Source: Pelargonium cotyledonis
Taxonomy: Eukaryota; Streptophyta; Magnoliopsida; Geraniales; Geraniaceae
Length of the DNA stretch: 20,311 nucleotides
Direction of reading: 5' to 3'
Assembly (NCBI GenBank): GCA_036897625.1
Contig: JAYMTA010001372.1
Coordinates: 1-20,311, forward strand
The position numbers and the translations under genes were made by a program. Below the pieces are notes generated by a model. The model ran no database searches. It was not told the origin of the DNA and saw nothing but the letters and a program-made list of their open reading frames with translations. Positions within the stretch are counted from its first letter, which is position 1, and each line of letters begins with the position of its first letter. Below, one piece after another: positions 1-8,818 of this stretch.

Positions 1-94
1 GGTGGATCCGACGACTGCGGCAAGCTTCTTGTGGCTAATAGGGGCATCATTGAACTACACAAAACCAAACCAAACCAAATTATCACTAGTTCTA

Positions 95-345
95 TTAATT
101 ATCTCTCAGTGGATCCACCAGACTTAGATTCAAACTTATAGATCCAACGAGAGCCTATGACATATTTTCCAGATGAAAATGGTACCAAGTCCCAAATATG
201 AGTTTGATGCAGAAAATGAAGTTCCTCATTCGTAGCATCCTACCAGAAAGGTTTGCGGACAACTTGTATATAGGACAAAGGCTCATGGACCATGAATAGA
301 AGTTGATATGGCTGTTTGAAATAGTCAAAGCAGGCACACTAGATT
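95..345 (-). pseudogene. Ty1/Copia reverse-transcriptase N-terminal fragment
   Basis: Minus-strand reading shows the start of the Copia RVT_2 domain: HEPLSY, then NEELHFLHQTHIWDLVPF, then YVIGSRWIYKFESKSGGS. This matches the family pattern of a short linker, an 'M.EE...L....TW.LV' block and 'G.RWVYK'. There is an in-frame TAG inside the first block (after KPFW), a frame change just upstream of HEPLSY, and a stop soon after STER. The catalytic YVDD region is absent. It probably belongs with the Copia integrase piece at 2614-3386, because both are on the same strand and in the correct order. Function is lost. Confidence 0.8.
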
Positions 346-631
346 TCACTTTGTCTTCTTGTACTGGTGTTAAGGAAAATACTTAGTGTTGTAAATTTCT
401 CTTAGTCTTAAGCTCTCAACTTCAAGTCAAGGTCCAATTCAAGGGGTTGGATCGTTTCTTGCTTCAGACCTAGGACCTGCGTGAAGACAACACACTAAAG
501 AACGGGGTACCTAAGGTGCTTTTGGGACGTTGCCTCAAATGTGAGGGTAAGATCTCAGCCAAAATACACGAATTTCTAGAGAGTGTTTTGAAGAGAGAAA
601 GTTAGAGAGATAAGTTAATATGGAATAGTAA

Positions 632-665
<34 letters not shown>

Positions 666-1026
666 CACACACACAGATGTGTATTTATACATTTACCAAT
701 TTTTAGACATGTGATAGGCCATTTCATAAAAATGGGGTCCGTTTTAAAGCCCATTGGTGAATAGGGATCCTTGCACCCCGAGTTCGTAGGTCATGCACGT
801 TGGGTGCGGGGTGCCCTTGTATGTCCCTTGCAAGACGGAGAGTTTGCCAAATCCCTTGAAAGCCCTTACCTTGCTAGGTAGCATCTAGAGGGTTCGGGAG
901 CCTTGGCCAAAGGGGCTCGATATTTAGAGTTTCAAGGATCTTTACGGAAAAGGAACCCGAGATGGACATTTGAGATCTCCTTAATTTGCTAAACTATCAA
1001 TATGAGCAGCTGTAATTGTAGGTTGA
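346..1026. other. LTR-like stretch with a minus-strand TATA box and CT/AC microsatellites
   Basis: No coding sequence recognised. On the minus strand a good plant TATA box (TATAAATAC, about 682-690) is followed by the CT/AC tract and then by CT-rich, leader-like sequence running toward 540. This is the usual look of the promoter and R region of a plant LTR. The 760-960 part is relatively GC-rich and unassigned. No LTR ends, primer-binding site or second copy could be found, so the retroelement assignment is inference. Confidence 0.3.
635..675. repeat. (CT)n followed by (AC)n microsatellite
   Basis: About 14 CT units run to position 662, followed by about six AC units to 675. This is a simple-sequence tract lying between the TATA-like box and the leader-like stretch of the surrounding LTR-like region. 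Confidence 0.95.
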
Positions 1027-2560
1027 GTGAAAGTTCAATTTAATATTGAACTATTCATGCCATTTGAGTCAATTTTTCATCATCATCAAGTTTGTTTTAT
1101 TCCACTTATTTGCACATTTGGGAACATTTTTACCTTGCTTGCTTTTGAACATAACTATGATAAATTCCTTTTTTTTCTTGCATTTACGGCTCAAATAGCC
1201 TATTTTATGAGTTCGGATTATTTGTACGTTATTTTTCATTGTGTTTCAGATACTCGTACAAGTAACTCGAGTTTGAGAGTAAAGAAAAGTAAAATAAGGA
1301 AAGAGAGGGGTCACAACAACATAGTTGCAGCTTTGATTCCATAAAGGCTTCAGGACATTTCACAATCGTGACTATGTCATTTTATACTCACAACTGCAAC
1401 TCTACTCAAGATTGTAAAGAATTCAAGTTTCACATTTGGAATCTTCAGATAAGATGTGTGTGTTTTTCTTTTCTCTTTTTGGTACTTAGTATAAATACTT
1501 AATGTTTCGAATTTTTTAAGAGAGCTGAGATATTCTAGCAACTTTAGGTTTTTAGAGAGAGAAACTAGTGAGAAAACGTGTGGATTGAGCTTGGAACTTG
1601 AAGATTTGAAGAAATTTCGTTATCCATTGCCAGCCTTTCTCTTGTAACATTTCTCCTCTTTCTTATTGTTTTGGATTCTAAAAAACTTGGTTTTGTATTC
1701 AAATTTTTGAAGTTTATGAATGAAATGTTGAATGTTTTGTTCATTGGTGTTGATTATTCCATTATGAGCTAAATTAAAGTTGTAGAAGCATGATTTTAAC
1801 ATAGAGTTTGGGGTGTGGGAATGAAATTGGAATTTGCTTGATTGACCTTGCTTTTTAGGGTTCATGCATAATGCTTGTGATGTGATTTTTTCAATTGTAT
1901 CACATAATTGCTTTAGTTATTGCATTTTAAGAATTTGAGCTCTAGTCTAAGAAAAAGTTCTAGAAACTTGAATATTTTCCTGTATTTTTAGATGCTTATG
2001 ATATTCATTTGGTTCATTTACTTGCACTTAATGCTTGTTTGGAAATAGTGTACTTTTGTGACTTATCTTGCTTTTGCCTTACTTAGTGTTAGGCTACCTT
2101 TGGAAATATGGGTTTAACTTATTTTAGTAGAGATATAATAATCACATGTCATTGTACAACATTCTATCCTACATCTCATCCTTGGGTTATCATCATTGCT
2201 TTTGCATTCGTTCCAATATTGTTAGTCCTTGTTGTTTGTTACTCATTTTCATTACTTTCTTTGCACATTTAAATTAGTTTGATAACAATCAATCACTTCA
2301 ATCCATGATTTATCATCGTTCTTTAGTTAGTTTGATTATTAGAATCTCGAAGATATAGCTCTATTTACGCTCAAGGGTATAGTCCCTGAGTTTGACAACC
2401 CGAGCTTAGTGAGCCCACTTTTATTACAAGGTGCAAGTTTATGACAAATTGCTAAATTTGTGCTAATGAGCTTCTTGAGTGTCAATATTGAAAGAATCAA
2501 TGCGAAGAAACCTAAACATATCAAATGGTGGGTTGCTAACATGAATAGTATAGAGAGAAA
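1027..2560 (+). other. LTR-like stretch in plus orientation, no coding content
   Basis: A 105-codon open frame at the left has no recognisable domain and biased, AT-driven composition, so I do not call it a gene. A TATAAATAC box at 1489-1497 is followed by leader-like sequence with GAGAGA runs. The segment 2340-2560 ('...CAAGGGTATAGTCCCTGAG' and what follows) resembles the U5/3' end of plant Ty3-type LTRs. Together these suggest a solo or decayed LTR facing right. I could not find paired ends, a target-site duplication or a clear primer-binding site. Confidence 0.3.
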
Positions 2561-2613
2561 TTTGCTCTAAAAACAAAACATGACAACAGACCTAGAAATT
2601 TTGACTAATTGGA

Positions 2614-3386
2614 TTAAAACAATGATATCCCTTTTGACCAACACCATAACCCAAAAAGACACACGAAGCATATAAGGAGACAACTTATTAGCTCAACATG
2701 TTGTTTGAGAACAAAACAAGTGCAACCAAAGACACACAATGATAAATAGTTAGGCACATATTCGTATAAATTTTCAAAAAGAGACAAACTAAAATTATGT
2801 GAGGTTGGAATTCTACTAACCACATGTGCGACAATATGAATCGCTTTCCCTAAAACGCACTTGAAAAATTGGCTAACAACAAAAAAGACCAAGTTTTCTC
2901 AATAAGATGGCGATGTTTTCTTTTAGCAACACCTTTTTTGTTTAGAAGTATCTTTACAAGATGTTTGGTGTACAGTCTCATATCCGAAGCAAGTAAATGA
3001 GAAAAAATCAGAACGATAACACTTTGTGACAACCGAGTGTTGAGTTTTCACAAGAGCTCTAAAATTTTTAAAAATAGTAAGATATCAGACATACTTTTCA
3101 TAAGATAAACGAAAAAAAAAATAAAGAGTGCAATCATCAATAAAATAAACATTATATTTGGTACCCCTTTTATGGGTACAATAGAAGGTCCCTTCACATC
3201 AAAATGCATAACATCAAAAGGAGAAAAATAAATACTTTTATAGAAAGGTAGGGCTAAAAAATTAGCCAATTTACAACCACTACATTTTGAAATATCATGA
3301 CTATGTAAATGTCTTGGAGATCTTGTAGATGCTAAAAATTGTAAACGAGATGCAGAGACATGACCAAAATGAGAATGTCATAAATA
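2614..3386 (-). pseudogene. Ty1/Copia GAG-pre-integrase and integrase core, decayed
   Basis: Read on the minus strand from 3386: the GAG-pre-integrase zinc-binding block (HSHFGHVSASRLQFLAS, then SHDISKCSGCKLANFLALP), then the integrase start (FSPFDVMHFDVKGPS, YLMKSMSDI), then KKGVAKRKHRHLIEK near 2930, which corresponds to the 'NGVAERKHRH' block holding the third catalytic acidic residue (here Glu has become Lys). VSRIPTSHN and VFGCTCFVL (about 2700-2800) follow. The pieces lie in different frames. Together they match the middle of a Copia polyprotein. It ends near 2610, where LTR-like sequence begins, and it is truncated at 3386. No function is expected. Confidence 0.85.
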
Positions 3387-3689
3387 AAAGTGACGCGTGT
3401 CACAGTGAACCACTCAAAGAGAGTCAACCCGGGCCAAGGAAGGCCCGAGAACTCGATTACAAACTCAGTGAAGGACCTGGAGAAGTCATGTGACAACTCA
3501 CGTGCGAGCTTGCCAAGGTCCGAGGTAGCTCGCGTGCGTAAACTATGTGGTTAAGTAAGGATAGCTAAGAGTTTGGATGAAAGATACGATAAAGGTCCCA
3601 TTCTATTAAGTCTCAATCTTATTTATTGTGATTATCTGCTTATTCTAGAGAGTTTGAAGAAAATTTTGGCACCAGGCAAACATACTCTA
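3387..3689. other. Unassigned sequence
   Basis: No open frame or recognisable domain. The 3390-3540 part is richer in GC than its surroundings and contains short purine- and GC-rich words (CCCGGGCCAAGG, AAGGCCCGAG), unlike the AT-rich flanks. It may be part of another decayed LTR, but I see no ends. Confidence 0.3.
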
Positions 3690-3960
3690 TAAATTCATGA
3701 TATATTCTTGTAGACTGCATCAACATATATGTTAATAGAAAGGTAAAAATGAAACCATCATGCATGTGAGCGTTGGATCCATCACATTATTTGATGGTTA
3801 CAAAGAATTCTTCTTCAGTGAAGGCAAATTTTAGCAAATGAGATTCCTCCAGTAAGAGCATTGTATGATAAGTCTTGGAGAAATGTCCTATGAAAATCGG
3901 GTGTTTGAGAATGGAAGGGTTGGAAATCTTAGTGTTAGCTCTTGATGGCTATGAATTTGC
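3690..3960 (-). pseudogene. LINE (non-LTR) reverse-transcriptase N-terminal fragment, decayed
   Basis: Minus-strand reading gives FAFTEEEFFVTIK, a stop, then CDGSNAHMHDGFIFTFL. This follows the plant L1 pattern 'FTEEEI..A...C.G.KAPGPDGF.F.F' at the start of the reverse transcriptase. The diagnostic PGPDGF has decayed to HMHDGF. Upstream sequence (ISNPSILKHPIF..HFSKTY) fits the linker after the endonuclease. There is one in-frame stop and no catalytic motif. It is unrelated in position to the longer LINE at 9595-11342 and opposite in strand. The assignment rests on one short block. Confidence 0.5.
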
Positions 3961-3984
3961 CAAAAGAACTAGTATTTTTTACTT

Positions 3985-4045
3985 CTAAAAGAGCTCACAT
4001 AGAAAGTTTATCAATAAAATAAACTTTATATTTTGTACCCCTTTT
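3985..4045 (-). pseudogene. Second short Copia-integrase-like scrap
   Basis: The plus-strand text around 4012-4040 nearly repeats that at 3136-3170 (ATCAATAAAATAAAC, then ATATTT, then GTACCCCTTTTA). The 3136 copy lies inside the Copia integrase ('..YFVSFIDD..' block). Translated on minus this copy gives KRGTKYKVYFIDKLSM, then a stop. It is probably a remnant of another Copia copy about 0.3 kb downstream of the ADF stop codon. Confidence 0.45.
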
Positions 4046-4334
4046 ACGCAATTTTACTTGAAATGTTGATATTGTCATACATGTTGGAGAAATTCATCAT
4101 TTTCCCTACATGTTTTTGTGGCGTTAACAACATGACATTCATAATTTAAATGAATGAAACAATATAGCTAGATGACATAAGGAGTGATTGCATAAAAAAG
4201 ATGAAAATGATGTAGATAGTTTTACAAATACTCAGCTAAGAAATAGAGATTAAAAGCACCAAAAGAAGCATTAATAGATGGACTGTTATGTAATAGTGAA
4301 AGTGAAATGTCAATTGATGGATATGATTGAACGA

Positions 4335-5059
4335 TCAAAGTGCTCGTGATTTTACGATATCCATGCTCATCTCGCTAGGATCCGTTGCTTGCAGCTCAAC
4401 TTGAATCCCATCAAGTTCTCTCTTGAATCTGTCCTTAGAGCTTGCGTACAACATCTTACTCCTAACTTTAGACGTGTCAGGTGCCCTACGTAGATTTCAA
4501 GCACATTATCATCATCAATATTCCATTAATTGATTAATAGTTCAATGTCGTTGTCAATATAATAATTAATGGATGCCTTACCATGCAACGAAAAAGATCT
4601 TGCTCTTATGGCAGTTCTCATCAGTTGTGAAATCAAAGTCATATACAGCATATCGACACTCATCATTGGGAAGATGTGCAGTGAAGGCCTCATAGGAATC
4701 ATCGGGACTCCCAAGCTTATCTACGGTCACCTGTTGGATCTTTTCATCAATCTTGAAAACTATGAAACGATAGTTCCTCTTTGATTTTAGTTCTAAGAAC
4801 TTCAGCTTGCATTCGTCATGAACAGCAATTCCAGACGACGAATTTGCCTACCAAACACAAACAAAATATCATCAAACGCCCTTAAACACACAAATATCTT
4901 TATATGTTGCGCTATGTATACAAATTATTTCAAGATGAAGAATAAAGTATATGAAAATAGGTGTAAGCTCTTGTACTTTTTTATCTAATCATAAAGCTTA
5001 TAGTGAAATACTCATGTGCTAAAATATACATAAGTTTCAGAAGAAAAAAATAATACCAT
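4335..5059 (-). CDS. ADF: Actin-depolymerizing factor (ADF/cofilin), complete three-exon gene
   Basis: Small actin-binding protein that severs and depolymerizes actin filaments in the cytoplasm. Exon 1 supplies only the ATG (5057-5059). Intron 1 is 4848-5056 (GT at 5056/5055, AG before 4847). Exon 2 is 4582-4847 and intron 2 is 4486-4581 (GTAAGG...GTAG). Exon 3 is 4485-4335, ending in TGA. The spliced product is 139 residues, the usual length of plant ADFs. Seen: a Ser at position 6 (the site phosphorylated in this family), [16 protein letters not shown] near the N-terminus, [21 protein letters not shown] across intron 2, the actin-binding long helix [19 protein letters not shown], and the end [15 protein letters not shown]. 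An intron directly after the ATG and one inside the Trp codon are the plant ADF layout as I know it. The C-terminus resembles the pollen-expressed ADF7/ADF10 group, which is inference. No stop or frameshift is present. Retained introns argue against a processed copy. Confidence 0.93.
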
Positions 5060-5330
5060 GCTCTTAACTAGCTTATGCAAAGAAAGTTGTGAAAGGAATA
5101 GAGGGAAAACAAAGAAATTGGAAAATATAGAGATATATGAAACAATGAAAAAATATTAAGAAAAAGAGAAAGAGAGATGGAGGATTAGAAAGAAATGAGC
5201 AATGAGAAGTGGGCTTTTGAGGGGAAGAAAGCCGAGGTCATAGGATGAGAGATTTTTGTGGGAGCAACTTAAGGTTGCTATTCTCCTCTTTCTTGTCAAC
5301 TTTTTTAGTTATTCATATATTTTTCACATT
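5060..5330 (-). promoter_or_regulatory. Probable 5' leader and core promoter of the ADF gene
   Basis: On the minus strand this stretch is rich in CT and TTTCT runs, as is common in plant 5' leaders, and it runs up to the exon-1 ATG at 5059. An AT-rich AATATATGA at about 5316-5324 is a possible TATA element, giving a leader of roughly 200-250 bases. A short inverted repeat (AGCAAC / GTTGCT, 5263-5279) lies near the likely transcript start. No transcript data support an exact start, so the boundaries are approximate. Confidence 0.45.
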
Positions 5331-5370
5331 TCCTCATATTTTTGGCCGTTTTGACCATGTTTTTCTCTTC

Positions 5371-5470
5371 TTTCGTTAGTTTGTTACACTACTAATATAT
5401 TTGACAAATTGCACAATTTTTTTTATATGTAAAGAATGGACATTCAATTATGAAACCAATATTCTCAATT
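5371..5470 (+). repeat. Uninterrupted copy of a dispersed repeat
   Basis: TTTCGTTAG, TTACACTA, TTTGAC..ATTGCACAAT and CATTCAATTATGA occur here in one piece. The same words occur at 7591-7636 and 8776-8818 in the same order and strand, split there by the MULE-like element. The true ends of the repeat were not found. Confidence 0.6.
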
Positions 5471-5773
5471 TCAGTCTATTTTATTGTAATAGTGTTGATT
5501 TATGTCAACTTACTTAAAATTTTCAAAAATTGTATATCATTTTCCAACATTTGAAATAATAAAAAATTTGGTTCCTGATCTTTAACTAGAAGTATATAAA
5601 AAGGTCTCATTTTATATATTTCACTTATCAAGTATTATATGAGAAAATAATATGGTGTGCCCATAGTACTTTATAAAAATGAACATTATATGTAAATGCT
5701 TCTAGTAAGACATTTGAAATATATACTAATAATGTTAAAAGTATTTTATCAATCTTGAACTGTGATGTGTCAT

Positions 5774-5790
5774 GTTGACCCGAGGTCAAC
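5774..5790. promoter_or_regulatory. Palindromic pair of W-box cores upstream of ADF
   Basis: GTTGACC-CGA-GGTCAAC is a perfect 7+7 inverted repeat with a 3-base spacer. Each arm holds TTGACC, the core W-box bound by WRKY factors. It lies about 715 bases upstream of the ADF start codon and next to a CA microsatellite. The palindrome is seen directly. A regulatory role is inference. Confidence 0.3.
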
Positions 5791-5797
5791 AAAGCAC

Positions 5798-5817
5798 CAC
5801 ACACACACACACACACA
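5798..5817. repeat. (AC)n microsatellite
   Basis: About ten uninterrupted AC units directly beside the W-box palindrome. Confidence 0.95.
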
Positions 5818-6149
5818 TATTGTTATAAAAGTCATCTAGTTGTAAGAATCCCTATGCTTTCACACTTAAAAAAAAATTAATTGTGTTTTCACTTTATTTT
5901 CCACTCAGTAGTATGAGTCTATAGACTACAAAGGTTGCACAACAATAAGCAAAACAAGGAAAGTACCCCTAGATTTTATATGAACATGTACATGAGAATA
6001 AGAGTTTCTACCATTGCAAAATAGGGGTACGTGTGCGTGAGATTTAGAGAGAATTTGAGAGCTCAAAGTGTGTGAATGAAACAAATGAATCTCAAAAGGC
6101 TAAAAGATGATCCATAAATAATAGCTTGATGGTGTATTTGTACTCACAA

Positions 6150-6362
6150 AGGTAAGATGTGGGGATGATGCTGCATTGTGATTGATTGTAATTTGGGTTT
6201 TGATGATGTCATGCATGTGTCATGATTATGTCATGAGCTCAAATGGTGTGATTTTACCCATCACATGATGATGTTACAAGTGATGTCATGATGATGTTAC
6301 TTTGATGTCAATTTATTATGTGTCGATGATGTTATCATGATGACACTATGATGATGTCACTG
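6150..6362. repeat. Degenerate TGATGATGTCA-rich array
   Basis: Variants of TGATGATGTCA / ATGATGTTA / TGATGTCATGA recur more than ten times in about 210 bases with irregular spacing. Both ATGATG and CATGATG words are present, so the strand is uncertain. It is a decayed minisatellite by appearance. Some copies contain TGATGTCA, near the TGACGTCA bZIP site, but no function follows from that. Confidence 0.65.
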
Positions 6363-7590
6363 TCTTAAAATCCTTGAGGCATCAAGCCCTTGGGGTCACT
6401 AAAAGTCCAAGTTTATGAGGTAGCTTCAAGGTCTACCATGCCTAGAGCCTGCACATAGAGGTCTCGATAGTCCAACATGTTAAGGTTGGAATTCAATTGT
6501 AGTGAGAATGGCCCTGGAAGTCTTGAAGGAATAGATATGAAGTTGCACATGCCCGCAAATTTGCCTGCAAGGCTTAACGGTATCATGTGTAGCATTGTGA
6601 AGGAATAGGAGGCCTATGAGAAGGACCAGTAATAAGCTCATGTAATATAAAGGCCATTTTCAGAAGGTTTGGAGGTGATAGATGGGTTTTGAAGGGTTAC
6701 ACACAATAACCAGGTCCAGTGTGTAGGTCTGAGAGGTGTGGAAGGAGTCGTGAAGAGTCAATAAGGTCACAAGCGTTTGTGAGGAGTGCGAGACCCATTT
6801 GTGTATGGTTATGGCTTCAATAGGGGTTGCACGTGGTGAAGATCCTCATATAACATTTTTGAATGGGTCCTAAGAGGGCATTTGTTGGGCACAATCGCAT
6901 GTGTTATTCGAGTCAACCTTCGAGAAGATAGAGTTGAAATTCAAAAATATAACGAATGCGTCCAAAGGATCACAATAGCCTAGGGTTGCTCCGCGAGGTC
7001 GATTAGGACTGAAAATGGTTAAAATGGTAAAAAGAAAAATAGGAGTAGAATAGTACAAAATAAATAATTAATAATAATTTTTGAGATGGAGCGATCAAAC
7101 TCGTATAATTCTCGACTCTTGTTTGGATGTATGAGTGTGAAAATGGTCATAATTGACATGATAAAATTTGGTGGGAAAGAAACGGTAGTACGATGAAGGT
7201 ATTATTGTGGGGTTTATGGGTTTATAACGAAGGTAAAGAAACATAATAATGTGGTGTAGAAAGAGAATTGGGAGTTAGTGAGTTCCATAGATGCTCAAAT
7301 TGTGGGGGTCCAAGTGGAGGTCTATGAAATCGGGTGTGGTGCATACTTCATGCAGTTAGGCGATATGGTGAACACGAATTAGAGATGATTTGTAGGAGCG
7401 ACATATGGTAGGCATATTGAATCATTCACACACACATGACGGATGTTGCAATTTAATTTTTAATGTGTTTTTTTCTTTTTGTAATTCAAGCCTTTTGAGT
7501 CTATTTGGGGTCTATTTGGTTCTCGTTTGAACCGTTGTTTTCCTCAAATTCATCTTCAAATATAGATCCCACTTGATGAATTTTCTCAAA
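6363..7590. other. Unassigned repeat-like region
   Basis: Open frames of about 60 codons on the minus strand (6413-6595, 6870-7058) show no recognisable domain. The text is moderately GC-rich on 6400-7050 and then AT-rich. Position and composition suggest LTR or internal non-coding sequence of a retroelement, but I found neither ends nor protein similarity. Confidence 0.3.
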
Positions 7591-7636
7591 TTTCGTTTGT
7601 TTATTACACTAATGACATGTTTGACTGATTGCACAA
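7591..7636 (+). repeat. Left half of the interrupted dispersed repeat
   Basis: Corresponds to 5371-5425 (TTTCGTTTG, TTACACTA, TTTGAC..ATTGCACAAT). The matching right half resumes beyond the MULE-like element at 8776. Confidence 0.6.
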
Positions 7637-7647
7637 TGTCAAATAAA

Positions 7648-7800
7648 GGGATAATTACACATATCTATATACTTGACACTTTTTAATCTTAGATACCCTA
7701 AAAAATTTGCTCTAACTTTTGGATATCCTAAACTAACCACTTTCCATTTTTTCTATCATTTCGTCGTTAAGTGATAAAAAGACGTAAATACCCTTCTAAC
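7648..7800 (+). repeat. Left terminal inverted repeat of the MULE-like element
   Basis: Shares with the reverse complement of the right end the blocks GGATAATTAC, ACTTGACACTTTTTAA, CTAACTTTTGGATAT, AACTAACC, TTTCCATTTT and, near the inner edge, AAATACCCTTC. The order is conserved, with small substitutions and indels. Confidence 0.8.
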
Positions 7801-7862
7801 TAAAAAAACAACAACAACCATACAAGCCCTTAGTTGCTTGAATTACAACAAAAAAAAAACAT

Positions 7863-8262
7863 TTGCAACTCCGGCCAGTCTTTGGCCATGTCTATGTCGC
7901 ACCTCTGTTTCTAGTTCCCCCGTCGTCGGCTAGATGTGCTAGGACGACGAGCATGACAAAGTGGAGGAGCACTCGGGGCCCTATGATGCTCCAGATATTA
8001 CCACCATCTCCAGCGAGCAAAGAGGCAGCCACAACATGGGCTCTTCTTCTTTGACGAGGCTTAATGACTGACGAGATATGTTCTTCAAGCAGATCGTGAA
8101 CGTCGACACCATCTCTGAGCAGATTGAAAACATTTGAGAAGATTTGCATCGTCTTCCCTATCCCCGAGCTCGCTGCCCTTCGCCTCCGTCTCTCGAGCTC
8201 CGTTAACACTAGACCCCACGCCATCGAAACTAGAGCTTTACACCTACGAGATATGTTCTTCA
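7863..8262. pseudogene. GC-rich captured fragment inside the MULE-like element, source unknown
   Basis: This 400-base island is CpG- and GC-rich in an AT-rich setting. The minus strand is open for 123 codons (8263 to 7892). In one plus frame a shorter open stretch reads DKVEEHSGPYDAPDITTISS and, after one stop, RDMFFKQIVNVDTISEQIENI before a second stop. Neither strand gives a domain I can name. The second peptide faintly recalls the N-terminus of syntaxins, but not enough to call. An exact 18-base word (ACGAGATATGTTCTTCAA) occurs at both 8071-8088 and 8246-8263, the second at the right edge of the island. It is most likely captured genomic DNA, possibly exonic. Confidence 0.5.
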
Positions 8263-8584
8263 AATTTTTTTAAACTAATTTTGCTTTTTTATTTTTTATT
8301 CTTATAATTTTAAATTTAAATTGGGCTTCAATTTTTTTTTTGTATGGAATTCATGTTGGATATTTGTAATTTTGTTTGTTTTTTTGTTTTTAATTTTTGG
8401 GGTTTGAATTTTAAATTCATGTTTGTTTTCTAGCAAAATGAAAAAAGCAATTTCTTGCGAGTTTATGATGTTTCAGGCGAAGCATTGAAGTTTTTGACTA
8501 TTGTTTAATGACTCCGGGTAAACTTTAAATTTTCCGGTGAGTGTTTGACGAATCTTGCGAAAGCTTGATGAAGATAAATGGTAA

Positions 8585-8770
8585 AGTGAAGGGTATTTTA
8601 AGAATTTCAAAAAAAATTGGTCATGTCGGGCACATGACCTAAAATTGGCATATTTTGTTAAATGTAACTGACAAAATGGAAAACGGTTAGTTCAGAATAT
8701 CCAAAAGTTAGATAAAATAGTTCAGAGTATTCATCGTTAAAAAGTGTCAAGTACTACGCGTAATTATCCT
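8585..8770 (-). repeat. Right terminal inverted repeat of the MULE-like element
   Basis: Reverse complement of the left repeat, with the same ordered blocks (GTTAGTTCAGAATATCC, AAAAAGTGTCAAGT, GTAATTATCC). The matching TACCCT block lies near 8592-8600, so the repeat spans roughly 150-185 bases. Confidence 0.8.
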
Positions 8771-8775
8771 AAAAC

Positions 8776-8818
8776 AAATAATGACCATTCAATTATGATA
8801 TCAAAATTTTCAATGTGA
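8776..8818 (+). repeat. Right half of the interrupted dispersed repeat
   Basis: Corresponds to 5436-5470 and onward (AATGACCATTCAATTATGA, then TTTCAAT). It continues the repeat interrupted at 7636-7647. Confidence 0.6.

Larger units (their letters stand above)
5331..6149. other. ADF upstream region; repeat-derived, no gene seen
   Basis: The part 5371-5470 matches in sequence and order 7591-7636 plus 8776-8818 (see the repeat entries), so it is a repeat family member lying in the ADF promoter region. A CA microsatellite lies at 5798-5817. Minus-strand text at about 5930-6145 (GTACAAATACACC, then CATTCACACACTTTGAGCTC) again looks like a plant LTR promoter and leader. No coding sequence is supported. 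Confidence 0.35.
7648..8770. mobile_element. Pack-MULE-like non-autonomous DNA transposon
   Basis: Long terminal inverted repeats bound a 1.1-kb element that starts GGGATAATTAC and ends GTAATTATCCT. Between them lies a GC-rich cargo (7863-8262) unlike the AT-rich flanks, then an AT-rich spacer. No transposase is seen. Long inverted repeats plus an internal GC-rich gene-like segment is the architecture of Mutator-like elements that have captured host DNA (Pack-MULEs). CAAATAA occurs just outside both ends (7640 and 8775) and may be the decayed remains of a target duplication. A clean 9-bp duplication is not visible. The surrounding repeat exists uninterrupted at 5371-5470, which supports real insertion. 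Confidence 0.7.

Noticed and set aside
1..120. GGTGGATCC at 1-9 and GGATCCACC at 112-120 as terminal inverted repeats of a small element
   Set aside because: Only nine bases match, no target duplication is visible, and the right copy lies inside the Copia RT fragment.
1027..1344. 105-codon plus-strand open frame
   Set aside because: No recognisable domain, Phe/Ile-rich as expected from AT-rich DNA, opens on GTG rather than ATG, and lies in an LTR-like region.
4526..4784. Overlapping 62- and 71-codon frames on both strands
   Set aside because: They are shadows of ADF exon 2 in other frames. The minus one reads into intron 2.
6870..7058. 62-codon minus-strand frame
   Set aside because: No domain and no start context. 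The surrounding region looks like non-coding repeat.
7892..8263. 123-codon minus-strand open frame as a real gene
   Set aside because: It lies in the GC-rich cargo of a transposon, where long open frames arise by chance on the antisense strand. Its product is Arg/Leu-rich with no known domain.
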